From Bacillota bacterium (lineage in GTDB: Bacteria; Bacillota; Sulfobacillia; JABLXB01), in assembly GCA_024653225.1 (NCBI GenBank), contig JANLGA010000007.1, forward strand, positions 8,729 through 42,745: a stretch of 34,017 bases of DNA, read 5' to 3'. Under the pieces are notes generated by a model, which was not told the DNA's origin, searched no databases, and saw nothing but the letters and a program-made list of their open reading frames with translations. Positions 10,977 through 20,769 of the stretch are shown here, one piece after another. A program made the translations under genes and the position numbers. Position 1 is the stretch's first letter. The number at the start of each line of letters is the position of its first letter.

Positions 10977-12129
10977 GCTCAAACCGACCACCATCCCCAA
11001 AGAATGCAAACTCTGCGGGCATCTCGTCGGAAAGTCCCAGGTAATGCAGCAGGGCTCCCACCACGCGTTCGGCCGCCCTTCCATCCCCGTACGGGTTCGA
11101 CGCCCGGGACATCCGCTCGTAGCTCGACGGGTCATCCAGGAGCTCGTTAACGGAATCCACTATGGCGGCGGGATCGCTGCCCACCAGCCTGACGGTCCCC
11201 GCCCTCAATGCCTCCGGCCTCTCGGTCTTCTCCCTCGCCAGGAGCACCGGCTTGCCGAGGGAGGGCGCCTCCTCCTGCAGCCCGCCGGAGTCCGTGACTA
11301 TCAGGTGGGAGCGCTTCATCAGGTGCGCCCAGTCCACGTACTCGAACGGGGCGAATAGGTGTACGCGCGGGACACCCCCGAGGACCTTCTCCACCACCCT
11401 TTTCACGTTCGGGTTCGGATGAACGGAAACGACCAATTCGATGTCGCGCCTCGACTCGGCGATCGTCCGCAAGGCCCGGCATATCCTGCGGAGCGGTTCG
11501 CCGAAGTTCTCGCGGCGGTGCACCTCGACAAGGATGAACCTCCGCCTCACCAACGACTCCAGGAACGAGTCCGAGAATTCGTGGAGCCCCGCGACGGTCA
11601 TGAGCAACGCGTCAATTGCCGTGTTGCCGGTGACCACCGTGCGCCCGCGCCCGAGCCCCTCGCGCAGGAGGTTGTCCCGCGCCCACTCGGTGGGCGGGAA
11701 AAGCAGGTCACTGAGGTGGTCGGTCAGCGTCCTCATCATTTCCTCTGGAAACGGCGCCGCCTTGTCCCACGTTCTGAGCCCGGCCTCGACGTGGCCCAGC
11801 CTGCATCCACCGAAATAGGCCGACAGCGCCCCCGCGAGGGTCGTGAGCGTGTCACCGTGAACCAACACCATATCCGGCTTTTCAAATGAGACGACCCGGC
11901 CCAGGCGCGCAAGGGTCCGCGCCATGGTCCCGGTCAGGTCCTGGCTCGGTTTCATTACTTTCAGATCGTATTTCGGCGCGATCCCGAAGTGGTTCAGCAC
12001 GCTGTCGAGCATCTCGCGATGCTGGCCGGTGACCGTCACGACGGTCTCGAGCGCATCGCGGAGCGATTCCAGCCGCCTGACTACAGGAGCCATCTTTATG
12101 GCTTCCGGCCTCGTCCCGAACACTACCAT
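10963..12129 (-). CDS. wecB: UDP-N-acetylglucosamine 2-epimerase (non-hydrolysing), WecB/MnaA
   Basis: MVVFGTRPEAIKMAPVV..., TGQHREMLDSVLNHFGI, VHGDTLTTLAGALSAYFGGCRLGHVEAGLRTWD, EVHRRENFGEPL, DSGGLQEEAPSLGKPVL. The ORF extends to 12210; start probably at 12129 or shortly upstream. Confidence 0.95.
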   Translation of the reverse strand: MVVFGTRPEAIKMAPVVRRLESLRDALETVVTVTGQHREMLDSVLNHFGIAPKYDLKVMKPSQDLTGTMARTLARLGRVVSFEKPDMVLVHGDTLTTLAGALSAYFGGCRLGHVEAGLRTWDKAAPFPEEMMRTLTDHLSDLLFPPTEWARDNLLREGLGRGRTVVTGNTAIDALLMTVAGLHEFSDSFLESLVRRRFILVEVHRRENFGEPLRRICRALRTIAESRRDIELVVSVHPNPNVKRVVEKVLGGVPRVHLFAPFEYVDWAHLMKRSHLIVTDSGGLQEEAPSLGKPVLLAREKTERPEALRAGTVRLVGSDPAAIVDSVNELLDDPSSYERMSRASNPYGDGRAAERVVGALLHYLGLSDEMPAEFAFFGDGGRFEHGGT

Positions 12130-12163
12130 TACCCTGGGTCTCAACAACGCATCCACCGCCCGG

Positions 12164-13201
12164 CTAGCGCGCCTTCGTAACCCGCCCGCGTTGCCGCAGG
12201 TCCAGTACACCGAGCATCCTGGCCCCGACCAGCATCCCGAACAACACGAGCAGCGTGATGGATATCGCGCTCCTGAACTCGAGGGCGGAGGAGAGTATGG
12301 CGGTCAGCCCGAGGAGGCCGCTCGCCATGTACAGCAACACGACCGCCTGTCTCTGGCTCAGCCCCGTCTCCAGCAGCCTGTGGTGGATGTGTCCCCTGTC
12401 AGCTTTCGCCACGGGCTGCCCGTTCATGATCCGGCGCACTATCGCGAACGCCGTGTCGAAAATGGGCAGGCCCAGGGCAATCACCGGAACGAGGGCTATC
12501 GCAGTCGCGCTCTTCAGCGCGCCCTCCACCGAGACGACAGCCAAGGCGCTGCCGAGGAACATGGCCCCCGCGTCGCCCATGAATATCCTGGCGGGGTTGA
12601 AGTTGTAAGGGAGAAAACCCAGCGAACCGCCCGCGATGGCCCCCGCGACGATCGCCACCGCCGTTTGCGCCCGCTGAGCGGCCACGAACATCAGCGTCAT
12701 CGAGGAGATCGCCACGGTCCCCGCGGCCAGGCCGTCGAGGCCGTCTATGAGGTTGACCACGTTCATCAGGGCGACGATCCAGAAGACCGTGAGCGGGGCC
12801 GACAATCCACCCAGCAGGATCAGGCCCCCCACCGGGTTCGTCAAGAATTCTATCCTCACACCGAAGAGTACCAGCACGACCGCTACCGCGACCTGTCCGG
12901 CCAGCTTCAACGATGCCCGCAAGGGGCGGAAGTCGTCAATCATTCCGAGGATCAGCGCGAGGCCGCCCCCGACGAGACAGCCCCGGACCTCGGCCCCTGG
13001 GCGCCCGAGGGCTACTATCACCGAGCACAGGAACGCGGCATAAATCGCCAGTCCCCCCAGGTGCGGAACCGGCACCGTATGCACGCTTCGCGCGCCGGGC
13101 ACGACCCGGGCGCCGACCTTCAGCGCCACGACCCGGACCACTGGAGTGAGAACCAGGCTCACGAGTCCGGACACCAGCAGAGCCTCAACGTACCTGGCCA
13201 C
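12164..13201 (-). CDS. tagO: Undecaprenyl-phosphate GlcNAc-1-phosphate transferase (WecA/TagO family)
   Basis: 345 aa multi-TM; VPHLGGLAIY, GMIDDFRPL, NVVNLIDGLDGLAAG, FLPYNFNPARIFMGDAGAMFLG, HIHHRLLETGLSQRQAV; GTG start. Confidence 0.95.
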   Translation of the reverse strand: MARYVEALLVSGLVSLVLTPVVRVVALKVGARVVPGARSVHTVPVPHLGGLAIYAAFLCSVIVALGRPGAEVRGCLVGGGLALILGMIDDFRPLRASLKLAGQVAVAVVLVLFGVRIEFLTNPVGGLILLGGLSAPLTVFWIVALMNVVNLIDGLDGLAAGTVAISSMTLMFVAAQRAQTAVAIVAGAIAGGSLGFLPYNFNPARIFMGDAGAMFLGSALAVVSVEGALKSATAIALVPVIALGLPIFDTAFAIVRRIMNGQPVAKADRGHIHHRLLETGLSQRQAVVLLYMASGLLGLTAILSSALEFRSAISITLLVLFGMLVGARMLGVLDLRQRGRVTKAR

Positions 13202-13233
13202 GGGCGAAACCCCCTACCCGGTGAACCCCATCT

Positions 13234-13263
13234 ATTATAGGCTTGACCCAGGAAGAGCGTCAA
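13234..13263 (-). promoter_or_regulatory. Sigma-A type promoter for the tagO-wecB-V-ATPase operon
   Basis: Minus strand TTGACG-N18-TATAAT about 33 nt upstream of the GTG of tagO. Confidence 0.75.
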
Positions 13264-13277
13264 TCTTCCGCGGCGTC

Positions 13278-13294
13278 CCGGCGCCGAGCGCCGG
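13278..13294 (-). terminator. Stem-loop directly after the MazG-like gene (weak terminator candidate)
   Basis: CCGGCGC-tcg-GCGCCGG perfect 7-bp stem just after the stop; no U-tract. Confidence 0.35.
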
Positions 13295-13296
13295 CG

Positions 13297-13620
13297 TCAT
13301 ATCACGAGATAGCCCTTCCTGATGAGCTTGTCCACGTGCTCCCCGAGGGCGCGCTCCACGTCCACGTCGTAGTGCTCCTCCAACACGAACATCATCGTGA
13401 CGGCAGTCTGAGCCACGTCCAGCAGCTCCCTCAGCAGCACGTGCGCCGACTGGTGATCCAGGTCCCGCTTCGGCTGGTCAAGGCCGCGGAACCTGATAAT
13501 GGCAGCGGCGAGCTCGCCGGCCTCCTCCATTAGCTTCAACGCGGTCGACTCCAGCGTCGGCCTCAGGTTATTGGGCCGCGGTAAGGCAATGGTCTTGGTT
13601 TTGACGGGCAGGTCAGCCAT
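13297..13620 (-). CDS. MazG-like family protein
   Basis: 107 aa; LRPTLESTALKLMEEAGELAAAIIRFRG, typical MazG-like EExxE region; overlaps the dCMP deaminase start. Confidence 0.8.
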   Translation of the reverse strand: MADLPVKTKTIALPRPNNLRPTLESTALKLMEEAGELAAAIIRFRGLDQPKRDLDHQSAHVLLRELLDVAQTAVTMMFVLEEHYDVDVERALGEHVDKLIRKGYLVI

Positions 13621-14071
13621 CCATACCCCTCCGGAACTCCTCCACCTTTATGTGCCCCTCCGTGAGTATCTGCCGTGCCAGGTCATCGGGGTACCGGTCC
13701 CGGTAGACTACCTTGACGATCCCGGCGTTGATTATCATCTTCGCGCACATTATGCAGGGCTCGGCGGTGGTGTAGAGGATTGAGTCCTTGACGCTGATGC
13801 CGTGGCGGGCCGCCTGTGCGATGGCGTTCTGCTCGGCATGCAGCGCCCTGCATATCTCGTGACGCTCCCCCGGGGGGACGGCCATCCTCTCACGTAAACA
13901 GCCGACTTCCTCGCAGTGCAGAAGTCCCGTCGGCGCGCCGTTGTAGCCCGTGGCGAGGATCCTCTTGTCCTTGACCAGTATGGCTCCTACCTGCCTTCTC
14001 CGGCAAGTCGATCGCTTGGCGACGACCTCCGCCACTTCCATGAAATACTCGTCCCACGAGGGTCGGGTCAA
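13613..14071 (-). CDS. Deoxycytidylate (dCMP) deaminase / ComEB family
   Basis: 152 aa; RRRQVGAILVKDKRILATGYNGAPTG, CRALHAEQNAI (HAE), TTAEPCIMCAKMIINAGI (PCxxC). Confidence 0.95.
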   Translation of the reverse strand: MTRPSWDEYFMEVAEVVAKRSTCRRRQVGAILVKDKRILATGYNGAPTGLLHCEEVGCLRERMAVPPGERHEICRALHAEQNAIAQAARHGISVKDSILYTTAEPCIMCAKMIINAGIVKVVYRDRYPDDLARQILTEGHIKVEEFRRGMDG

Positions 14072-14083
14072 GGGCAGCCCCCC

Positions 14084-14725
14084 TTACTTCGTGCCGAATA
14101 GGCGGTCCCCGGCGTCGCCCAGGCCCGGCACAATGTACCCGTGGTCGTTCAGCCGTTCATCCACCGCCGCGGCGTATATCTCGGCGTCCGGGTGTTTCCT
14201 CCTGACGAGCGCGATCCCCTCGGGGGCCGCTATGAGGCACATCGTCTTGATGGTCCTCGCGCCCTTCTCCTTCAGGATGTCGAGGGCCCGGGCCACCGAT
14301 CCGCCCGTGGCGAGCATCGGGTCCACGAGCACGACGTCTCGCTCGTGGATGTCGGCCGGCAACTTGCAGTAATAGAGCATCGGCTCCAACGTCTCTGGGT
14401 CGCGATATATTCCCACGTGGCCGACCTTGGCGCCGGGGATCAGCCTGGTTATCCCGGGGACCATGCCCAGGCCGGCACGCAGGATCGCGACCACCGCGAG
14501 CTTCTTGCCTTCGATCACCCAGGAGCGCGCGGGCGCCACCGGGGTGATCACCTCCACGGCATGCAGGGGTAGGTCCCTCGTCACTTCGTAGGCCATGAGG
14601 AGCGACATCTCCTCGGTCAGCTCCCTGAATTCCTTCACGCCGGTGCGGTTATCCCTGATGAGAGTGAGTTTGTGCTGAATGAGCGGATGCTGAAGGAGGT
14701 GAACACCGTGAGTTCCGGTATCCAT
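14084..14725 (-). CDS. upp: Uracil phosphoribosyltransferase
   Basis: 213 aa; [68 protein letters not shown]. Confidence 0.98.
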   Translation of the reverse strand: MDTGTHGVHLLQHPLIQHKLTLIRDNRTGVKEFRELTEEMSLLMAYEVTRDLPLHAVEVITPVAPARSWVIEGKKLAVVAILRAGLGMVPGITRLIPGAKVGHVGIYRDPETLEPMLYYCKLPADIHERDVVLVDPMLATGGSVARALDILKEKGARTIKTMCLIAAPEGIALVRRKHPDAEIYAAAVDERLNDHGYIVPGLGDAGDRLFGTK

Positions 14726-15309
14726 TACCGGTCCACCCCTTTCCCGAACTCCGTCTCTATCGCGTCTTTCTTGTATACGGCCCGCTCTCCCCCGACGAGC
14801 TTGGGCCGCGTTCTCGCCATGACGACGCCGGCTTCGCCGACTTTCTTGGTGGGAAGCCTCACGGGCACGGCCACCGGCCTCAGGTGCATGCCTATCAACG
14901 TATAGCCGATGTCAATGCCGGCGTGTGCCTTCACGGACTCCACCACTACGGGGTTTTCGAACACCCGCATCGCGGTGCCGGCAAAGGGGCCCCCCGCTTG
15001 GGGCACCGGCAGCACGGTCACGAGGTCCAGCCCGTACTTCTCCGCACACGCCTCCTCCACCACCAGCACCCTGTTGAGATGCTCGCAGCACTGCGCGGCA
15101 AGGTAAATGCCCAGCGGCTTCAGGATTCGGAGAAGTTCGTCCAGCACCGCCTCTGCGACCTCGACGCTGCCGGCCGAGCCGATGCGCTTGCCGAGAATCT
15201 CGCTCGTGCTGCACCCCACCACGAGTATCTGCCCCGGCTTGAGCCTCGCCACACCTAGCAGTCCCTCTACCGCCGCCCTGACCTGTGACCTTATGAGAGC
15301 GAGATCCAA
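14725..15309 (-). CDS. ywlG: TIGR01440/DUF436 family protein (YwlG-like)
   Basis: 194 aa; [69 protein letters not shown]; conserved neighbour of upp and rpiB. Confidence 0.9.
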   Translation of the reverse strand: MDLALIRSQVRAAVEGLLGVARLKPGQILVVGCSTSEILGKRIGSAGSVEVAEAVLDELLRILKPLGIYLAAQCCEHLNRVLVVEEACAEKYGLDLVTVLPVPQAGGPFAGTAMRVFENPVVVESVKAHAGIDIGYTLIGMHLRPVAVPVRLPTKKVGEAGVVMARTRPKLVGGERAVYKKDAIETEFGKGVDR

Positions 15310-15352
15310 GTCCGAATTCCCCCCGATGACCGGCCGAGTCCGTTCCGCTCGT

Positions 15353-15817
15353 TTACTGCCGGCGTGAGCAATACTCCCTTTCGATGTCCGCTATCTTCTG
15401 GACCCTCCGGGCGTGCCGGCCGCCCGCGAATTCCGCGGCCAGCCACGTCTTCACTATCTCCTTGGCTATTTCACTGCCCGTAACGCGCGCGCCGATGGCG
15501 AGCACGTTGGTGTCGTTGTGCTCGCGCGTCAGCCGGGCGCACACCACGTCAGTGCAGAGAGCGGCCCTGATCCCGGGGATCTTGTTGGCGACTATGCTCA
15601 TCCCTATCCCGGTGGCGCACACGACGATGCCGCGGTCGAATTCCCCCGATGCGACGCGGACGGCAACCTCCCTGCCCGTGTCCGGGTAGTCCACGGGATC
15701 CTCGGAGTGGGCGCCGAAGTCGTGCACCTCGTGGCCCAGGTCCCGGATGAACGGCTTCAAGAACTCCTTCATCTGGTATCCCGCGTGATCGCTGGCGATG
15801 GCTATCTTCAAGGGCAC
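15353..15817 (-). CDS. rpiB: Ribose 5-phosphate isomerase B
   Basis: 154 aa; KIAIASDHAGYQMKEFLKPFI, DFGAHSEDPVDYPDTG, GIVVCATGIGMSIVANKIPGIRAALCTD. Confidence 0.97.
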   Translation of the reverse strand: MPLKIAIASDHAGYQMKEFLKPFIRDLGHEVHDFGAHSEDPVDYPDTGREVAVRVASGEFDRGIVVCATGIGMSIVANKIPGIRAALCTDVVCARLTREHNDTNVLAIGARVTGSEIAKEIVKTWLAAEFAGGRHARRVQKIADIEREYCSRRQ

Positions 15818-15853
15818 ACCCCCGGGATCGGATCGCTTGCAGCGCCCACAGTT

Positions 15854-15886
15854 CGGGGCCTACCCTCTCCGGAAAGGGAGGCCCCG
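15854..15886 (-). promoter_or_regulatory. Stem-loop at the predicted 5' end of the rpiB transcript
   Basis: CGGGGCCTaCCCT...AGGGAGGCCCCG (about 12 bp, one bulge) starting a few nt downstream of the predicted TSS. Confidence 0.5.
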
Positions 15887-15895
15887 TCTTGTCTC

Positions 15896-15925
15896 ATTAT
15901 ACAACTTATCGTTGAAGAAAGTAAA
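15896..15925 (-). promoter_or_regulatory. Candidate sigma-A promoter upstream of rpiB
   Basis: Minus strand TTTACT-N18-TATAAT; perfect -10, 4/6 -35. Confidence 0.55.
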
Positions 15926-16405
15926 CTAACCGCCCTCCTTCGCGGCTTCGCGGCGCATCCGCTCCAGCGCGGCCGCAAGCGCGGTCTCTATGTCGCGCGC
16001 TACGCGATCGTATGTCTCCACGGGCCGCCCCCACGGATCCTCTATTTCAGCGCGCCCGGCGCCGGGAAACGCGTATTCGTTGAGCGTGAATACCTTGGAC
16101 CCGCCCCCGAACACCGAAGCGACGCGCGACTTCTGGGATTCGGTCATCGTCAGGACTATGTCGGCCCATTCCACGAGGTCCGCGCTGAGCCTCCGCGACC
16201 TGTGGTCGGCGAGATTGATTCCCCTCTCCCTCATCACGGACACGGCGTGGGGGCTTGCCGGCAAGCCGTCGGCGGCCGCGACTCCGGCCGACTTCACTTC
16301 CACCTCGGGAGCCCCCGGCGAGGAGGCCAACCGCTTGAGCAGCGCCTCCGCCATGCTGCTCCGGCAGGTGTTGCCGCTGCATACGAGCAGGACCTTAAGA
16401 GCCAC
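15926..16405 (-). CDS. ywlE: Low-molecular-weight phosphatase family (YwlE-like protein-arginine phosphatase)
   Basis: 159 aa; VLLVCSGNTCRSSMAEALL (CX5R loop), VEWADIVLTMTESQK, DPWGRPVETY; gene order as in Bacillus. Confidence 0.92.
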   Translation of the reverse strand: MALKVLLVCSGNTCRSSMAEALLKRLASSPGAPEVEVKSAGVAAADGLPASPHAVSVMRERGINLADHRSRRLSADLVEWADIVLTMTESQKSRVASVFGGGSKVFTLNEYAFPGAGRAEIEDPWGRPVETYDRVARDIETALAAALERMRREAAKEGG

Positions 16406-17486
16406 TCCTCAACACTCTCCCCTCGGCTGCCTTGAGCAATCTGTTCATTATCGCGAGCCCCATGCCGGTCTCGGGAAACACCTGCGCCAACACCACGTCC
16501 GCGCCGAGGTCGTCGAAGCGCCGCAGGTTATCGAATAGGCGGGCCGCCACCTCATCCAGGTCGCGCTCGCTCCCCGCGTCGAGCCAGGCCGTTCCCTGGT
16601 CGTCCCATTCACCCGTCGGCTTCCGCGACGTTCCTCCCTCCGCGAGCACCTCGCTGCTCGCGAGCACGCCCACCCTGTGTCCGCGCGCGGCGAACTCCGC
16701 CGCGAACTTGCGCAGCAATCCGCCGGCTGGAACGCGGCCGGGGTCCACGAGGAAAACGCGGGCCGACGGGGCATAGTGCCTGTACTTGGTGCCCGGGGAC
16801 TTCGGTCCGCCGGCATTGACCACCGTGGCATCGAGCACCACGTCCCCCAGCACTTCCTCGACGGCCTCCCGCGTGGTCCCACCGGGCCGCAGAATGGCCG
16901 GGGGTTCAACCGTCAGGTCCAACACGGTGGACTCGACCCCGATCCCGCACGGACCCCCGTCAACCACGGCCTCGATCTTGCCGCCGAGGTCGCTCAGCAC
17001 GTGCGACGCGGAGGTGGGGCTGGGTCGGCCCGACGCGTTCGCGCTGGGCGCGGCGACCGGCACCCCCGAAAGCCTTATCAGGTTCAGGGCGACGGCGTGA
17101 TCGGGCATCCTTATCCCCACCGTGGCGAGCCCGGGGCTCACATTCTCCGTCACCAGGCGCGATTTTTTGAGCACCAGGGTAAGCGGGCCGGGCCAGAACC
17201 GGTACATCAGGACCTCCGCCCGCGCGGGGAGTTCGGCGACCAGCGGAGGAACCGCGTCGTACGAGTGTACGTGGACGATCAGCGGATTGTCCTGCGGCCT
17301 GCCCTTCGCCTCGAAGATCCTCGAGACGGCCGCCGCGCTCGTGGCATCCGCCCCGAGACCATACACCGTTTCGGTGGGAAAAGCGACGAGACCGCCGTTC
17401 CTCAAGATCTCGGCGGCTGCTCGGAGCAAGTCTCCCCGCGGGACCAGGGGGTCAACGGTGAATACCCTCGTGACCACTTCACCCAC
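16395..17486 (-). CDS. L-threonylcarbamoyladenylate synthase (Sua5/YwlC/TsaC)
   Basis: FPTETVYGLGADATSAAAVSRIFEAKGRPQDNPLIVHV, PGPLTLVLKKS, TVGIRMPDH, SANASGRPSPTSA plus Sua5 C-terminal domain (SPGTKYRHYAPSA). ORF track start 17525; GTG 17486 or 17477 is more likely. Confidence 0.95.
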   Translation of the reverse strand: MGEVVTRVFTVDPLVPRGDLLRAAAEILRNGGLVAFPTETVYGLGADATSAAAVSRIFEAKGRPQDNPLIVHVHSYDAVPPLVAELPARAEVLMYRFWPGPLTLVLKKSRLVTENVSPGLATVGIRMPDHAVALNLIRLSGVPVAAPSANASGRPSPTSASHVLSDLGGKIEAVVDGGPCGIGVESTVLDLTVEPPAILRPGGTTREAVEEVLGDVVLDATVVNAGGPKSPGTKYRHYAPSARVFLVDPGRVPAGGLLRKFAAEFAARGHRVGVLASSEVLAEGGTSRKPTGEWDDQGTAWLDAGSERDLDEVAARLFDNLRRFDDLGADVVLAQVFPETGMGLAIMNRLLKAAEGRVLRSGS

Positions 17487-18414
17487 CCCCTTCCCGCTTC
17501 CTCTCACAATAGACGACTCGGTCAACCCCGCCGAGGTCCTTCCTCGTGCCGACGTCGCAGTAGTGCCCGTCTGCCGAGAACACGTCCGCCACGAGCTCGG
17601 CAGCGCCGTACCCCACCTCGACGGCCAGCAGCCCGCCGGGCCGCAACAGCCCCGCCGCCTGGTCCGCCAGTCGCCCGTACAGTCCCTCCGTGTCGGGACA
17701 AACCAATGCCTCCCGCGGTTCGTAATCCCTGACCTGCGGGTCCAGCGATTCGTATTCGTCCGGGGTCACATACGGCGGGTTGGATACGACGCATTCGAGC
17801 GTCCCGCCCAGGCCGAGTCCTTCGAGTGGGGAAAGCAGGTCTCCCACCAGGAACACCAGCCTGTCGGCCACCCCGTGCCTGCGCGCGTTCTCCGTCGCGA
17901 CCTCGATCGCGCCTCGGCTCGAATCGAGGGCGAAGCCACCGCAATCCCCGTACTTGGCTATACTCACGGCGACTGCGCCGCTCCCCGTGCCGACGTCCGC
18001 GAACGACCCGCGAACCGGAGCGCGCCGGGCCAGGTGCTCGAGAACGACTTCCACGAGGGTTTCCGTGTCGGGCCTGGGTATCAACACGCGCTGGTCAACC
18101 GCGAACGCGAGCGACATGAACTCCTGGACGCCCGTGATGTACTGGATGGGCTCCCGCGAGCACCTGCGAGCGATGGCCTGCGCGTATCTCGCCGACGCCT
18201 CCGGTTCCACGAGGTCCAACCGGGCGTACATTCGGCACGTCGGAATGCCCAGGCAGTGCGACAGCAGGATCGCCGCTTCTCTCGCGGCCCCCTCGCCGCG
18301 CGCCACGCCGGCATCCGCCAGGCGCTTTGCTCCCCATCGCAACGCCTCCCTGAGCCCCCACGTTCCCTCGGCCAGCGTCGGCACGTCGGTTCCGCCCACC
18401 GGCACCGTCCTCAC
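17479..18414 (-). CDS. prmC: Peptide chain release factor N5-glutamine methyltransferase PrmC
   Basis: 311 aa; [44 protein letters not shown] (NPPY motif). Confidence 0.96.
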   Translation of the reverse strand: MRTVPVGGTDVPTLAEGTWGLREALRWGAKRLADAGVARGEGAAREAAILLSHCLGIPTCRMYARLDLVEPEASARYAQAIARRCSREPIQYITGVQEFMSLAFAVDQRVLIPRPDTETLVEVVLEHLARRAPVRGSFADVGTGSGAVAVSIAKYGDCGGFALDSSRGAIEVATENARRHGVADRLVFLVGDLLSPLEGLGLGGTLECVVSNPPYVTPDEYESLDPQVRDYEPREALVCPDTEGLYGRLADQAAGLLRPGGLLAVEVGYGAAELVADVFSADGHYCDVGTRKDLGGVDRVVYCERKREGGG

Positions 18415-19481
18415 CCCAATTCGGCGAGCAGCCTTGCCTGCTCGTCCGCGGCGAGGGCGTCTATTATCCCGCCTATGTCCCCGTCCATGACGGCCTCCAG
18501 GTTGTGGATGGTCAGGCCGATCCTGTGGTCCGTCACCCGGGACTGGGGAAAATTGTACGTCCTGATCTTCTCGCTCCTCTCTCCGGTCCCCACCTGGGAC
18601 CGGCGGGTCTCCGCGAGCTCCTCCTTCTGCGCCCGTCTGGCCATGTCGAGGAGCCGCGCGCGGAGTACCCTCATTGCGCGTTCCCTGTTCTTGAGCTGCG
18701 ACTTTTCGTCCTGGCAGCTCACCACCAAGCCCGTCGGCAGGTGCGTTATCCGGACGGCGGAGTACGTCGTATTGACGCTCTGGCCCCCGTGACCGCTCGA
18801 GCAGAATGTGTCCACGCGAATATCCCCGGGGTCTATTTCCACGTCCACTTCCTCGGCCTCGGGCAACACCGCCACGGTGGCGGTGGACGTATGAATCCTG
18901 CCGCCCGACTCGGTGACCGGGACCCGTTGCACCCGGTGAACGCCGCTCTCGTACTTCAGCCTGCTGTATGCGCCTTCGCCGTCTACGGTGAATATGACCT
19001 CCTTGAATCCGCCAATGTCGGTGGGATTGCTGCTCACGAACTCCACCTTCCAGCCCTGGCGCTCGGCGTAGCGGGCGTACATCCTGTACAGGTCGGCGGC
19101 GAACAGGGCGGCTTCTTCGCCGCCCGTTCCCGCCCGGATCTCCACGATCACGTCCCGATCGTCGTTCGGGTCTCTCGGGAGCATGAGCACCCGCAGGTCC
19201 CTCTCGACCAGGTCGCGCTCGCTTTCGAGCCGCTCGACCTCGGACCCCACGAACCGGGCGAAGTCCGGGTCGCCGCCGTCCGCCGCCAACGTCCTCGCCT
19301 CGTCGAGTTCCCGGGTTATAGCCTTATACTCCCGGTACTTCTCCATCATCGGCGACAGGCGCTTGTACTCCCTCGCAAGCTTCTGGTATTCCCGGGGGTC
19401 GGAGAAAACGGACGGATCCGCCATCCGCGCGGCCAGCTTTTCATATGTCTTCTCCAGCATTTCGAGCTTGTCTACGATCAC
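18411..19481 (-). CDS. prfA: Peptide chain release factor 1
   Basis: 356 aa; [22 protein letters not shown] (GGQ region: [28 protein letters not shown]), [22 protein letters not shown]. Confidence 0.98.
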   Translation of the reverse strand: MIVDKLEMLEKTYEKLAARMADPSVFSDPREYQKLAREYKRLSPMMEKYREYKAITRELDEARTLAADGGDPDFARFVGSEVERLESERDLVERDLRVLMLPRDPNDDRDVIVEIRAGTGGEEAALFAADLYRMYARYAERQGWKVEFVSSNPTDIGGFKEVIFTVDGEGAYSRLKYESGVHRVQRVPVTESGGRIHTSTATVAVLPEAEEVDVEIDPGDIRVDTFCSSGHGGQSVNTTYSAVRITHLPTGLVVSCQDEKSQLKNRERAMRVLRARLLDMARRAQKEELAETRRSQVGTGERSEKIRTYNFPQSRVTDHRIGLTIHNLEAVMDGDIGGIIDALAADEQARLLAELG

Positions 19482-19516
19482 CTGACATCACCCGTCCAAA
19501 TCGAACGACGCTTCCG

Positions 19517-20386
19517 TCACCGGGCCGCCTCCAGGGCTCTCAACGCCACCTCGAGCATGGAATCGTCGGGCTCGCGCGTCGTGAGCCGTTGAAGCATGAG
19601 GCCCGGTCCGGCCAACATCCCGATGATGGGGGATGAAGACCTCGCGCTCGCCCTGATGAACTCGTACGACACGCCGGCGACCACCGGGAGCAGGGCCAAC
19701 CGGATCAGGATCCTCTGGACGACGCCCGGCCATCCGAAGAAGGAGAACAAAACCACGCTGGTCATGACTACCACCAGCAGGAAGCTGGTACCGCAGCGCG
19801 GGTGGATCGGGTCCATCCCCCGCGCCGATTCCACGGTCGGCTCCAATCCCCTGTCAACGGCGTTGATCACCTTGTGTTCCGCGCCGTGGTAAGCCAGGAC
19901 CCGCTGGACGTCCCCCAACCGGCTGACGGTCCAAAGGTAGCCGAGCACTATCGCGAGCCTCAACGCGCCCTCGAGCAAGTTGGCGACCCACCGGCCGGAA
20001 GCCAAGCGACTCCTCACGAACGACACGATCACCGTCGGAAGGACCACGAACAACCCTATCGCGGCGACGACCGAGAAGATGACGGTGACCGTGACTTCTC
20101 CCTTTCCGAGCCTTTCGCCGTCCGACATGCCCTCTTCCGCCGAGTACATGAGGGCCTCGATCCCGACCACGAGCGAATCGGCCAGAGAGACGGCCCCACG
20201 GATCACGGGAAGTGACAGTACCGGGTGGAGCCGGCAGTACTGCAGGCGGTCACGCGAGGTGACCGCAATGCTGCCGTCCTGCCTGCGGATTGCGATGCCC
20301 ACCTTGGAGGGGCCTCTCATCATCACGCCCTCTATGACGGCCTGCCCGCCGAAGACGGGGCCGGAATCGTCGCGGCCCGCCTCCAT
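19517..20386 (-). CDS. DUF1385 family membrane protein (YqhQ-like)
   Basis: 289 aa; GGQAVIEGVMMRGPSKVGIAIRRQDGSI, LAYHGAEHKVINAVDRG, HPRCGTSFLLVVV; typical DUF1385 motifs, commonly near prfA in Clostridia. Confidence 0.93.
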   Translation of the reverse strand: MEAGRDDSGPVFGGQAVIEGVMMRGPSKVGIAIRRQDGSIAVTSRDRLQYCRLHPVLSLPVIRGAVSLADSLVVGIEALMYSAEEGMSDGERLGKGEVTVTVIFSVVAAIGLFVVLPTVIVSFVRSRLASGRWVANLLEGALRLAIVLGYLWTVSRLGDVQRVLAYHGAEHKVINAVDRGLEPTVESARGMDPIHPRCGTSFLLVVVMTSVVLFSFFGWPGVVQRILIRLALLPVVAGVSYEFIRASARSSSPIIGMLAGPGLMLQRLTTREPDDSMLEVALRALEAAR

Positions 20387-20445
20387 ACCTCCACCTCCCT
20401 ACCTCCTCGCTCGACCGCGTCTAAACGGGAACTCAACGGTCCAAA

Positions 20446-20470
20446 GAAAAAAGCAGAGCCCGAGCTCTGC
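20446..20470 (-). terminator. Rho-independent terminator downstream of rpmE
   Basis: GCAGAGC-TCGG-GCTCTGC followed by TTTTTTC on the minus strand. Confidence 0.92.
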
Positions 20471-20485
20471 CGCGTCGTCGGCACG

Positions 20486-20686
20486 CTACTTCATGCCGTA
20501 CCTTCTCTTGAACCTCTCGACCCTTCCGCCCGTGTCCACTATCTTCTGCACCCCCGTGAAGAACGGGTGGCACCTCGAGCATATCTCCACGCGGATGTTT
20601 TTCTTCGTGGACCCCACGTGGTAAACCGCGCCACACGCGCAGGTTACAGTCGTCTTCTCGTACTTGGGGTGTATCTTGTCCTTCAA
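20486..20686 (-). CDS. rpmE: 50S ribosomal protein L31 (zinc-binding form)
   Basis: 66 aa; [63 protein letters not shown] (CxC...CxxC). Confidence 0.97.
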   Translation of the reverse strand: MKDKIHPKYEKTTVTCACGAVYHVGSTKKNIRVEICSRCHPFFTGVQKIVDTGGRVERFKRRYGMK

Positions 20687-20720
20687 TCCCTCTCACCTCT
20701 CAAGGGCCGATAACGCTATG

Positions 20721-20749
20721 ATTATAGCACAGGGGATCGTCGCGTTCAA
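20721..20749 (-). promoter_or_regulatory. Sigma-A promoter for rpmE
   Basis: Minus strand TTGAAC-N17-TATAAT, about 35 nt upstream of the rpmE start. Confidence 0.85.
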
Positions 20750-20769
20750 CGACGCCCCCGCACCGGCCG

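Noticed and set aside
17122-18792. 556-aa plus-strand ORF over Sua5/prmC/prfA
   Set aside because: Shadow ORF; the minus-strand genes are unambiguous.
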